A stretch of DNA of 64,000 bases from JACRLW01 sp046349595. GTDB taxonomy: Bacteria; Planctomycetota; UBA1135; UBA2386. The position numbers and the translations under genes were made by a program. The stretch spans positions 2,294,001-2,358,000 of the forward strand of contig JAXMCA010000001.1 of the NCBI GenBank assembly GCA_046349595.1. The letters run 5' to 3'. Of this stretch, positions 17,183 through 28,883 are shown piece after piece; position 1 is the first letter of the stretch; the number at the start of each line of letters is the position of its first letter. Under the pieces are notes generated by a model that saw only the letters and a program-made list of their open reading frames with translations, was not told where the DNA came from and searched no databases.

Positions 17183-19248
17183 CAGAACGCGGCCGAGACG
17201 AAGCGACGGCGGAGGCGTGAACGCAGCCAGATCGCCGCCAGGTTCAACGACGCGATCGTGAGGATCAGCAGGAGGGTGGTTGTGTAGACCATCGGCTTCG
17301 CCGCGACCGAATCCGGGCTCTGGAAGCCGAGATCGAAGACGTGGTAGCCCATGTGCATGAAGCTGCGATCGAGGCCGAAGGGCGGCGACAGGTCGAAGGG
17401 CAGGTCGGCGGCGAGCTTGACGGCGCCGACCAGCATCAGCGGCGCGACCTCGCCGGCCCCGCGCGCCATCGCCAGGATCGCGCCGGTCATGATCCCGGGC
17501 ATCGCACGCGGCAGGACGATGCGGCGGATCGTCTGCCACTTGCTGGCGCCACAGGCGTAGCTGCCCTCGCGCATCGAGTTCGGCACCGCCGCGAGGGCCT
17601 CTTCGGTCGCGACGATCACCACCGGCGCGGTCATCAAGGCCAGGGTCAGCGCCGCCCAGAGCAGTCCACCCTTGCCGAAGGTCGGTTGCGGGAGGCTGGC
17701 CGCGAAGAACACGCGGTCGATCGAGCCGCCGACGATGTAGCAGAAGAAGCCGAGGCCGAACACGCCGAACACGATGCTCGGCACGCCGGCGAGGTTGTTG
17801 ACTGCGATCCGCACCAGCGAGATCACGAAGCCGGCCTTGGCGTACTCCCGCAGGTAGAGCGCGGCGAGCACGCCGAAGGGCACCACGACCAGGCACATGA
17901 TGAGGGTCATCAGCACCGTGCCGAAGATCGCCGGGAAGATGCCGCCCTCCTCGTTTGCGTTGCGCGGCCGCTCGGTGAGGAACTCGCGCCAGCGATCGAG
18001 GAACACGCCGAAGCGCGCCGCGGTGCCGAGCTGGTTGGCCGGATAGGCCCGCACGATCTCGGCGAGCGCGATCCCGGTGTCGCGAGCGGAATCGACCGTG
18101 TCGAACCACAGCATCGGCCGATGAGCCTCGCGATCGATCTCGTGCATCTCCGCGGTGAGGCGCCGGATCTGCTCGTCCTGCTCGCGCTCGACCCTGCCGA
18201 CCTCGGCGATCACCTTCTGCAACTCGGCGTCCGGCGAGCCGAAGTCCGCCTCGATGGCGGCGAGACGCTGGCGTGCACGCACGGTCGCGCTCTCGTCGCC
18301 GGAGCGCTCGGTCTGCTGGAGTTCCTCGAAGGCCGACTCCCAGACCTGAGCCGGGTGATGGTCGAGGATCGCCTGGCGCAGGCGCAGGCGCGCCGCCCCG
18401 AGATGTTCGTTCGCCTCGCCGATCTCGTGCCTGCGCTTGCGATCGGCGCGCTCGATCAACGCATCGACGCCGGCTCGCGCCTCCTCGTAGCGCTTCCACG
18501 CGACCTCGGCTCCGCGCCACACCCGCGCCACCGACAACACCCGTTCGCCGGCTGCGAGTGCGTCCTGCGCGACGAGACGCATCCGACGCTTGCCACCTTC
18601 GTCGCGCTGCACCACGAAGGCGAGGTCGACTCCCTCACCGGGCTGCGGCGGATCGAGCTCCCCGAGGAGGCGCCTCCCTTCGGTCTGGGTTTCCTGCACG
18701 CTGGCCTCGCCCGGACTGCGGTCGGGGAACACCGGCGTGGTCATCAGGAAGGCTGTCGGCAGCCCGTAGAACCGCCCCCAGGCGAGGCGTTCGACGACCA
18801 CGGCCCACTCCGGCTGATCGCGCTCGACGACCTCGTGCGAGAAGTACTCGGTGAAGCGCGTGTCGGTGAGCTCGAAGTTGCCGGTGCGAAGCATCACGCG
18901 GTCGAGTTCGCCGTCGTGTGCGGCGAGCCAGACATCGGCCGCCTTGCGCGACTCCGGCGTCAATGCCGCGAGCACGGACGGATCGGGCTCGAAGGAGGAC
19001 GACCGGTTCGGTTCCCCCATCAGCTCGATCCCCCCGAGGGTCTTCACGCGTTCGACCCGCTCGGGCCAGAAGGTCGGCAGACCGTTGACGAGGATCCAGC
19101 CGACCAGGCCGACGATCATCGTGATGCAGATCACCAGCGAGCCGCCGGTGATCCACAGCTGCGGTTCGCCGCGTGCATTGACCGAGGGGCGCCGCGTGCG
19201 GTGGCGATGCATGCCGCGGGAACCGCGTCCATCGAGGTGACGGCTCAC
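17182..19248 (-). CDS. pstA: Phosphate ABC transporter permease PstA with a large extracytoplasmic insert
   Basis: Inner-membrane permease, 688 residues, about twice the usual size. The first membrane helix (about residues 32-55) is followed by some 375 residues before the conserved permease domain begins near residue 434 (GGIFPAIFGTVLMTLIMCLV). The insert includes a charged, probably coiled-coil part (RVEREQDEQIRRLTAEMHEI). The permease domain carries the ABC-coupling loop (SYACGASKWQTIRRIVLPRA) and five or more helices. The GTG at 19248 overlaps the pstC stop as GTGA and is the likely start. An ATG at 19212 is the alternative. The insert may sense or assist the phosphate-binding protein. 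Confidence 0.88.
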   Translation of the reverse strand: MSRHLDGRGSRGMHRHRTRRPSVNARGEPQLWITGGSLVICITMIVGLVGWILVNGLPTFWPERVERVKTLGGIELMGEPNRSSSFEPDPSVLAALTPESRKAADVWLAAHDGELDRVMLRTGNFELTDTRFTEYFSHEVVERDQPEWAVVVERLAWGRFYGLPTAFLMTTPVFPDRSPGEASVQETQTEGRRLLGELDPPQPGEGVDLAFVVQRDEGGKRRMRLVAQDALAAGERVLSVARVWRGAEVAWKRYEEARAGVDALIERADRKRRHEIGEANEHLGAARLRLRQAILDHHPAQVWESAFEELQQTERSGDESATVRARQRLAAIEADFGSPDAELQKVIAEVGRVEREQDEQIRRLTAEMHEIDREAHRPMLWFDTVDSARDTGIALAEIVRAYPANQLGTAARFGVFLDRWREFLTERPRNANEEGGIFPAIFGTVLMTLIMCLVVVPFGVLAALYLREYAKAGFVISLVRIAVNNLAGVPSIVFGVFGLGFFCYIVGGSIDRVFFAASLPQPTFGKGGLLWAALTLALMTAPVVIVATEEALAAVPNSMREGSYACGASKWQTIRRIVLPRAMPGIMTGAILAMARGAGEVAPLMLVGAVKLAADLPFDLSPPFGLDRSFMHMGYHVFDLGFQSPDSVAAKPMVYTTTLLLILTIASLNLAAIWLRSRLRRRFVSAAF

Positions 19249-21896
19249 AGTTGGTAGGCCCTCCGGCGGAACCGCTGTCGCACGCGCTCGGCGACGGTGT
19301 TGATCACGAAGGTGACGGCGAACAGCACCAGAGCGCACAGGAACAGCGTGGTGTACTGCGTCGTCCCCGGCGCCGACTCGGGCAGCTCGGCAGCGATGTT
19401 GGCCGACAGGGTGCGGAAGCCGCTGAACATGTTCATGTTCATCACCGCGGTTCCGCCGGCGGCCATCAGCACGATCATGGTCTCACCGACCGCGCGGCCG
19501 AGGCCGACCATGCACGCGGAGAACAAGCCGCTCATCGCGGTCGGGACGATGACGCGCACCGCCGTCTGCCAGGGCGTCGCACCTGCACCGAGCGACGCCG
19601 CGCGCAGGTGCTCGGGCACACTGGACAACGCGTCCTCGGCGATGGTGTAGATGATCGGGATCACGGCGAATCCCATCACGAAGCCGACGACCAGGGAGTT
19701 GCGCTGGCCGAAGGGACCGATCGGGGAGAGATCGACGGAGCCGAAGGGCAGACCGTCGCGGAGGTCGAAGTGGTGGTCGGAGCCGAACCCGACCAGGGCC
19801 GGGAGGTGGAAGATCAGGCTCGCCAGCAGCCACGCGACGAGCAGCGTGACGATCACGCCGACGACGAACTTGACGAGGTGCACGACGCCGAGGTGGAACT
19901 GCGTCCATCCGACGATGCGCCGACCGATCAGTGGGTTCACCCAGCGTCCGATGGCGAGCAGCGCGCCCACCGTGCACAGCGGCAGCAGCAGGCAGAACCA
20001 GCCGGCAGTGCCATCCGACGCCGCCTCGCTCTTGCCGAACAGCCAGACCTGGAGATCGGTGCCGAAGGCCAACTGCTCGGCGCCGCGACCGAACACCGCC
20101 GCCGCCAGCCCGCCGGTCGCCATCGCGACGAAGGCGAGCGGCAGACGCAACCAGCCGTACCGCAGCGCGAAGTTCATCGGCAGCACCTGCCAGATGTGTG
20201 CGAAGGTCAGGATCGCGAGCGGCACCGTGAGGAGCGCCAGAATCAGCTCGGGGACGAAGCCCTCGATCGCGGGCGCGATCACGATCGCGGCCAGGAAGCC
20301 GAGCACCACCGAGGGCAGGCTCGCCATCAGTTCGACCAGTGGCTTGATGCGCGCCCGCGCGCGGCGGCTGAGGAATTCGCTGGTGTAGATCGCGGCGAGC
20401 AGGGCCAACGGGACGGCCAGCAGCATCGAGTAGACGGTCGCCTTCAGCGTGCCGAACAACAGGGGGACGAGCGACAGCTTCGGCTCGTAGGCGTCACTGC
20501 CGGCCGAGGACTGCCAGGTGTAGGTCGGCGCCGGCTCACGCTCGTACCAGGTCGGACGGAAGAAGGTGCTGAACGAAACACCCGCGTGGCGCGGATCGAA
20601 GGGACGCACCGAGACCGCACGCGACGTGACGCTGACCAGCGCCTGGGGTGCGAGCGCGATCGCCTGCACCGGTTCGCGGTCGCGCACCGCCACGTCGGCG
20701 ATGACCTTCTCCGAGGTCATGTGCATGACGTGCACGTGGCCGCCCTGCGTGCCCGCTGCGAAGATGCGCTCGCGGGTCGATGTGGCGATCGAGATCACGG
20801 CCGAGGCGTCGCCGAGGTCGAAACGATGGGCCTCGACCAGCGCGAAGCCATCGACGTCGTTGGATGCCTTCTCCGCGACGAACCAGCCGGAGACCCGGCC
20901 GTCGGACAGGCCGGAGATCAGCGTGGAGCCGCCGAGCAGGAGTCCGAGCGCGGTGAGTTCCACGTCGTGCTGCGGCGCGAGATCGAGCGACTCCGCGAGC
21001 TTCGGCGTGGCGAGATCACGGATCGCCCAGCGCTCGAGACGTCCGTCGCGCCAACCGAGAGCGAGGTTCGTCCCGTGATCGGCGAGTTGCACGAAGGCCG
21101 GCGCGATCGACTCCGATTTGGCCGGGATCGCGACCGGCGAGCCCCACTCGGCGGTCGGCGGCCCACCGAAGGGATCCTGAACCACCTGCTGGAGCACCGT
21201 GACGACGCGGGCGTCGGCACCCACCGCGGCGACCAGCACGTCGCTGTCCCGCGGGCTCCGGGCGACCGCGCCGATCGGTGACCCAGGAATGGCGATCACC
21301 GGATCGCCGAGCGCGAAGCGCACGCTCTGAACACGGAACTGACCGCGCACCGTGCGCTCCGCCACGCTCTCGCCGATCCGCGCGGTCGCCCCCACCGCGA
21401 GCTTGCGGATCTCGCCCTGCAGGTCGTCGGCCTCGCGGTACTCGGTGGTGATGTCGAGCTGACCCGGACGCACCGAGCCATCGGCATAGCCGAAGACCAT
21501 GCGACCCGGCATGGGCTCGGTGCCGAAGGCGGTGAGGACCGGACCGCCCTCCTGCACCACCGAGCGCTCGTTCAGCGTGGTTCCGTCGCGGGCGTCGAAG
21601 ACCACCAGGCGGCCATCCTGACCCAGCCGCCAGGCGATGGTGCTGAAGTCGTCGATCCCGACCGCGAGGACACGGGTCTCGGCCGGAAGCTGCAGGCGCT
21701 GCGGTTCCCCCACGCGGGCCGGAAGAAACAGGTCCTTCACGACCCAGAACAGGAACAGGAACACCGTGCAGACCGACACGATCGTGCCGATTCCGCCGAT
21801 CGTGATCACGCTGCGCGCGAGGCGATCGGCGAACGCGGTCGACCGCCGCGTCTTCAGTTCGCGGCCGCGTTTGTGTCCGGTGCGCTGGTCGCTCAT
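19245..21896 (-). CDS. pstC: Phosphate ABC transporter permease PstC with an N-terminal beta-propeller-like domain
   Basis: Inner-membrane permease, 883 residues against roughly 300 for E. coli PstC. One membrane helix (about residues 29-54) is followed by about 420 residues of WD40/beta-propeller-like sequence (VVFDARDGTTL, LGWRDGRLERWAI, SGLSDGRVSGWFV, AAGTQGGHVHVMHM). The permease core starts near residue 479 (LFGTLKATVYSMLLAVPLAL). Its ABC-coupling loop reads RAASLGAGATPWQTAVRVI. Between the first core helices and the loop lies a further membrane-rich stretch. It is co-transcribed with pstA by GTGA overlap and lies 98 bases behind pstS. Confidence 0.88.
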   Translation of the reverse strand: MSDQRTGHKRGRELKTRRSTAFADRLARSVITIGGIGTIVSVCTVFLFLFWVVKDLFLPARVGEPQRLQLPAETRVLAVGIDDFSTIAWRLGQDGRLVVFDARDGTTLNERSVVQEGGPVLTAFGTEPMPGRMVFGYADGSVRPGQLDITTEYREADDLQGEIRKLAVGATARIGESVAERTVRGQFRVQSVRFALGDPVIAIPGSPIGAVARSPRDSDVLVAAVGADARVVTVLQQVVQDPFGGPPTAEWGSPVAIPAKSESIAPAFVQLADHGTNLALGWRDGRLERWAIRDLATPKLAESLDLAPQHDVELTALGLLLGGSTLISGLSDGRVSGWFVAEKASNDVDGFALVEAHRFDLGDASAVISIATSTRERIFAAGTQGGHVHVMHMTSEKVIADVAVRDREPVQAIALAPQALVSVTSRAVSVRPFDPRHAGVSFSTFFRPTWYEREPAPTYTWQSSAGSDAYEPKLSLVPLLFGTLKATVYSMLLAVPLALLAAIYTSEFLSRRARARIKPLVELMASLPSVVLGFLAAIVIAPAIEGFVPELILALLTVPLAILTFAHIWQVLPMNFALRYGWLRLPLAFVAMATGGLAAAVFGRGAEQLAFGTDLQVWLFGKSEAASDGTAGWFCLLLPLCTVGALLAIGRWVNPLIGRRIVGWTQFHLGVVHLVKFVVGVIVTLLVAWLLASLIFHLPALVGFGSDHHFDLRDGLPFGSVDLSPIGPFGQRNSLVVGFVMGFAVIPIIYTIAEDALSSVPEHLRAASLGAGATPWQTAVRVIVPTAMSGLFSACMVGLGRAVGETMIVLMAAGGTAVMNMNMFSGFRTLSANIAAELPESAPGTTQYTTLFLCALVLFAVTFVINTVAERVRQRFRRRAYQL

Positions 21897-21994
21897 CGGC
21901 TCTGGGATCGGTTCAGCGCGGCGGCCCAGCCAGGATCCGGACGCGTCGAGGCGCGAGGATCATGGCCGGCGAGGATTGGAGCGCAACAGAGCTC

Positions 21995-23035
21995 TCACTG
22001 ACCGGACTTGCCCTTGTCCTTGCCGCCCTCGGCCTTGCCCGAGGCGTCGACGGCATCCGGCACCGGCTTCATGTCGAGGCCGACGGCGTTGAGCGAGGCG
22101 AGGCAGGCCTGGAAGGGCAGCGGCAGGTAGCCGTCCTGGACCACCGCGGTCTGACCCTCGGCGCTGAACACGTAGCGCACGAACTCGCGGCGCAGCGGGT
22201 CGAGCTGTCCGTTCGGCTTGTGGTTGACGTAGACGATCAGCGGGCGGGCCAGCGGGTACTTGCGCACGTTCTCCGGGGTCGCGACCACGATCGTGTCCTT
22301 GTTCTTGCCGAGCGGCACGGCGCGGACGTCCGCGGTGATGTAGCCGATGCCGCTGTAGCCGATCGCATACTTGTCGCTCGCGACACCCTGCACGACCGAG
22401 GAGCTGCCCGGCATCTCCTTGACCTCGTCCTTGAAGTCGCCGTTGCCCATCACGTGCTCCTTGAAGAAGCCGTAGGTGCCCGACGCCGAGTTGCGGCCGA
22501 AGATGCTGATCGGCTTGTCGGCCCACTCGCCGGTGAGACCGAGGTCACCCCAGGTGCGGATGTCGCTGGCATAGCCGGCGCGGCGCGACTTCGAGAACAC
22601 GGCGTCGACCTGGTCGAGCGTGAGCCCGGTCTTCGCGATCGGGTTGTCCTTGTTCACGTACACCGCGAGCATGTCGACGCCGACGATGAGCTTGGTCGCG
22701 GGGTAGCCGAACTTCTTGACGAAGTCGTCCTGCTCCTTCGACTTCATCTCGCGGCTCATCGGCCCGAAAGAGGCCGAGCCCTCGATCAGCGCGGGCGGCG
22801 CGGTGCTCGAACCCTTGCCCTCGATCTCCACGCCGACGTTGGGGTACAGCTTGTTGAAGCCCTCGGCCCAGCGCGTCATCAGGTTGTTCATCGTGTCGGA
22901 GCCGACACTCTTGATGTTCCCCGAGACGCCTTCGGCGCGGGTGTAGGCGGGGATGTGACGGTCGATCTGGGTCTGGGCGGACAGGGTGGCCGCGAGAACG
23001 GCGGCCACCGGGGCGATGCGGAGGAGGATGTTCAT
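21995..23035 (-). CDS. pstS: Phosphate-binding protein PstS
   Basis: Periplasmic phosphate receptor, 346 residues with a signal peptide (IAPVAAVLAATLSAQ). Typical PstS stretches are GNIKSVGSDTMNNLMTRWAE, GKGSSTAPPAL, FGPMSREMKS, GRNSASGTYGFFKEHV and IGYSGIGY. The tail is rich in Gly, Lys and Asp (GKAEGGKDKGKSGQ). It is the first gene of the pstSCAB run. No phoU or phoBR genes follow in the window. I could not identify a convincing Pho box in the 242 bases upstream that it shares with acnA. Confidence 0.93.
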   Translation of the reverse strand: MNILLRIAPVAAVLAATLSAQTQIDRHIPAYTRAEGVSGNIKSVGSDTMNNLMTRWAEGFNKLYPNVGVEIEGKGSSTAPPALIEGSASFGPMSREMKSKEQDDFVKKFGYPATKLIVGVDMLAVYVNKDNPIAKTGLTLDQVDAVFSKSRRAGYASDIRTWGDLGLTGEWADKPISIFGRNSASGTYGFFKEHVMGNGDFKDEVKEMPGSSSVVQGVASDKYAIGYSGIGYITADVRAVPLGKNKDTIVVATPENVRKYPLARPLIVYVNHKPNGQLDPLRREFVRYVFSAEGQTAVVQDGYLPLPFQACLASLNAVGLDMKPVPDAVDASGKAEGGKDKGKSGQ

Positions 23036-23277
23036 CGTTTGGACTCGGTTGTCGCCGGCACGGCGCCCTCACCACGACGAGGTCGACCTGCGACGCGGAG
23101 CATGATGGGATCGCCCCGAAGCCATGCCAGTCGGCAGCGCCCACGCCGACGATCAATCTTCCATCAAGAAGCCGAGGCACCCGCGCGCCGTGCCTTTGCC
23201 CCACCGCGCTGCGCGCAGTAAACCTCCGTGTTTCCACCCACTCCCCCCCGCGCGGGATCCAGCCCGCCGCACCTCGG

Positions 23278-25971
<2,694 letters not shown>

Positions 25972-25998
25972 TCTGGTGCCGCGCCGAGAGCGTGGCCC

Positions 25999-28875
25999 AT
26001 GAAAGCGGATCGCCCCCTCCGTCTCGTCGTGCTCGCGTGCGCCGCAGTCGCCTGCGGTGCGCTGCTGTTCGTCCTGCTGCGAGCGGAAACCGGCCGGCCC
26101 GACGGGAGCCCGTCGGTCCACGCACCGGACTCCGCGGCTGCCGCGGCCGTCACCCCCACTTCGACACCCGTGCCGGCACCGGTTGGCACGGCCACGAACC
26201 CCGCTGCCGACGACGGTCGCTCCGCGGTATCGCTCGATCGAGCTGCGACGGAGCCAGGACGACGCGCGACCGGACGGCTGATCGACGCCGCGGGTCGTCC
26301 GCTCGCGCAACGCGACGTGGAGCTGCAGATCGACGACGCCCTCGCGCCGCGGGATCCACGCCTGCGGATCCTGGGTCCGATCCCCCCGCGTTTCCGGGGC
26401 CACGCCACCGTCACGTCCCACGACGACGGCACCTTCCTGCTCCCGCTGCCGAAAGGAGTGCGCGCGCGCATCGCACCTGCACTGGCCGACTTCGTGTTCC
26501 GTCAGGGCGCGATCGAGATCGACGCCGCTCCCGACGACCTGGAGCTCGGCGACATCGTCGTGCTGCGCGCCAGCGTGCTCGCCGGCATCGTGCGCGATCC
26601 ACAGGGCACGCCCTGTCGCGACGTCCGCGTGCTGTGCGGCCGCGACGATCCGTCCTTCGACGAACCGAACGCGCAGCAACGGACGACCGACGAGGATGGC
26701 GCCTTCCGCTTCTCCGGTCTTCGCCGCGGCGCCCTCCGCATCCTGTGTCGTGCCCCGCACTTCGTCGATGCATCACGTCGCGTCGAGTTGCAGGATGAGG
26801 AACTGCGGACCGATCTCGAGTTCGTCTTCGCGAGCGGCGCCGCGATCGCCGGCAGCGTGGTCGGCGACGACGAAGCTCCGATCCCCGGTGCCGAGGTCCG
26901 CGCGAAACCCCTCGCGGGCGGTGCGACCATCCGCGTGCTGTGCGAAGCCGATGGTCGCTTCACCGTGGATGGACTGACCGACGGGGACTACGACCTGACC
27001 GCGCGCGCGACGGGCTTCCGCGGCGATCGTCAGAAGCCGGTCCGCGCGCACAGCGGCGCACGCGACGTCACGGTGCGGATCGCGCGCGCGGCGTCGATCG
27101 CCGGAGTCGTGATCGATGCAGGGGGCGAAGCGGTGGCGGGATCGAAGCTCTACGCGGTGCCCTCATCCCAACCGCGCGCACAGGATCCACAGGCGCGCCT
27201 GTTCCAATCCGGCGCGACGACCGGCGTCGACGGCCGCTTCACCCTGCCCGACCTCGGTGGCGGCGACTACCGCATCCTCGCCTACGGACCGCACCTCGAC
27301 GCCCGACTCGACGAGGTGCACGCCGAGGCGGGACGACCGATCACCGATCTGCGCATCGTGGTCGATCGCGGCGGCGTCGTCGAGTTCCGCGTGCGCGACC
27401 CGGACGGCGCGCCGGTGGCCGGGGCGAAGCTGCGCGTGAGCAATGCGACCGCACCGCCGCAACGACCGATGGTGCTGATCGGCGGCGGCAACGACGTCGA
27501 CCCCGACGAACTGGGCCTCGATGCGAGGCTCGCGCGCGGTGTCACCGACGAACGGGGAAGCGCGGTGATCTCCGGGCTCCTCGCCGGCAGCTACCGCGCG
27601 GACGTCGAATCGGAGAGTTTCGTGCAGGACCGTCCGGCACGCTTCTCCACCGACGGCGCGACGAGGGCCGCGATCGACGTCACGCTGAGCCACGGTGGCC
27701 GCGTCCGCTTCGAGGTCGTCGACGGCTCCGGCGCGACCCTGCCCCACAAGCGCGTCGAGATCGAAGGCCCGCTCGATCTCGAGCCCGCGCCGACCCGCGG
27801 CGGGGACTCGGATGTCGCAGGCCGGCTCGAACTCGGCCCGCTCGCCGCTGGACGCTACGCGGCCGCGATCGGCAAGACCGTCGACACCGATGCCTTCGGT
27901 GGCGCGACCCTGGTGACCCAGGGTGCGGGCCCGACCTTCGCCGCGTCGCGCGTCGAGTTCGAGGTGCAAGCCGATGCGGCGTCCACGGTCCGTCTGACCT
28001 GTCCGTCCCTGCTCACGCTGCACGGCACACTGCACGACCCGCGCGGCACGATCCCGGACGGTTCGGTGCGCATCGGCCGCACCGACAGCGACCGCCAGGC
28101 TGCGAACGCCCGCTTCGGACTCGACGGATCGACGCGTTCGGCACGCACGCAGGTCGACGGTTCGTTCCGCATCACCGACCTCGAGGCCGGCACCTGGCGC
28201 GTGCGCTTCGGACGACGCGATCAGGCGATGCCCGCCGAGATCACGCTGGACCTGAACCCGGAGACCGCCGCGGTTCCGCTCGATCTGGTGCTCCGCGCGG
28301 GATCGATCCACATCGCGGCGCGGAGCGCCGTCGATCACCACACGCTCGCCGGCGCGCACGCGATCCTCCGACCCGCCGGCACCGCCGATGCCGGTGCGGA
28401 GCGCGGCATCCTCGACTACGCCTTCCCCACCGAGCGCAGCAGTTCGACCAGCGCCGACACCGACGGCATCGCGCGCTTCGCGGTCGTGCCCTTCGGCACC
28501 TACGTCGTCGAGTTGCAGGCGGGCGGGCATCGCAACAGCACGAGCGCGGTCGTGTCCGTCGATCGCGAGGGCGTCGACGCAGGCGTCGTCGAACTGCCGC
28601 AGGGTGGTCGCGTCACCGGCGCGTTCCTCGACCCCGATGCCGGCGCAGCCGCCCTGGCCTGCGTGGAGTACCGCAGCGCGAACGCAACCGAGTTCCAGAC
28701 CACCTTCGGCTCGCGCGGCACCTTCGTGGTCGACGGTCTCGACGCCGGAGACTACGTGCTGCGCGCGCGTCGCATGGGCAACCTCGCCGGTCTCGGCACC
28801 CCGGGGCCGGAGCAACGCATCCACGTCGAGATCGGCGCGACGGCGACCGTCGACCTGCAACTCGCACCGCAGTAG
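25999..28875 (+). CDS. Membrane-anchored protein with repeated carboxypeptidase-regulatory-like domains
   Basis: A 958-residue protein with one N-terminal membrane helix (residues 7-27) and then an Ala/Pro/Thr-rich linker. The rest is a string of carboxypeptidase-regulatory-like (CarboxypepD_reg) beta-sandwich repeats, for example SVVGDDEAPIPGAEVRAKPL, GRFTVDGLTDGDYDLTARATG and ASIAGVVIDAGGEAVAGSKL. The unit pattern is G-x-V-x-D-x-x-G-x-P-[IV]-x-G-A, then DG-x-[FY]-x-[IVL]-x-x-L-x-x-G-x-Y. Such proteins are extracytoplasmic with structural or binding roles, and the ligand is unknown. It faces a protein of the same type tail to tail. Confidence 0.8.
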   Translation: MKADRPLRLVVLACAAVACGALLFVLLRAETGRPDGSPSVHAPDSAAAAAVTPTSTPVPAPVGTATNPAADDGRSAVSLDRAATEPGRRATGRLIDAAGRPLAQRDVELQIDDALAPRDPRLRILGPIPPRFRGHATVTSHDDGTFLLPLPKGVRARIAPALADFVFRQGAIEIDAAPDDLELGDIVVLRASVLAGIVRDPQGTPCRDVRVLCGRDDPSFDEPNAQQRTTDEDGAFRFSGLRRGALRILCRAPHFVDASRRVELQDEELRTDLEFVFASGAAIAGSVVGDDEAPIPGAEVRAKPLAGGATIRVLCEADGRFTVDGLTDGDYDLTARATGFRGDRQKPVRAHSGARDVTVRIARAASIAGVVIDAGGEAVAGSKLYAVPSSQPRAQDPQARLFQSGATTGVDGRFTLPDLGGGDYRILAYGPHLDARLDEVHAEAGRPITDLRIVVDRGGVVEFRVRDPDGAPVAGAKLRVSNATAPPQRPMVLIGGGNDVDPDELGLDARLARGVTDERGSAVISGLLAGSYRADVESESFVQDRPARFSTDGATRAAIDVTLSHGGRVRFEVVDGSGATLPHKRVEIEGPLDLEPAPTRGGDSDVAGRLELGPLAAGRYAAAIGKTVDTDAFGGATLVTQGAGPTFAASRVEFEVQADAASTVRLTCPSLLTLHGTLHDPRGTIPDGSVRIGRTDSDRQAANARFGLDGSTRSARTQVDGSFRITDLEAGTWRVRFGRRDQAMPAEITLDLNPETAAVPLDLVLRAGSIHIAARSAVDHHTLAGAHAILRPAGTADAGAERGILDYAFPTERSSSTSADTDGIARFAVVPFGTYVVELQAGGHRNSTSAVVSVDREGVDAGVVELPQGGRVTGAFLDPDAGAAALACVEYRSANATEFQTTFGSRGTFVVDGLDAGDYVLRARRMGNLAGLGTPGPEQRIHVEIGATATVDLQLAPQ

Positions 28876-28883
28876 GCGCGACG

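Noticed and set aside
23036..23277. Pho box upstream of pstS
   Set aside because: I could not find two convincing CTGTCAT-like repeats. A phosphate-responsive site may exist but is not supported by eye.
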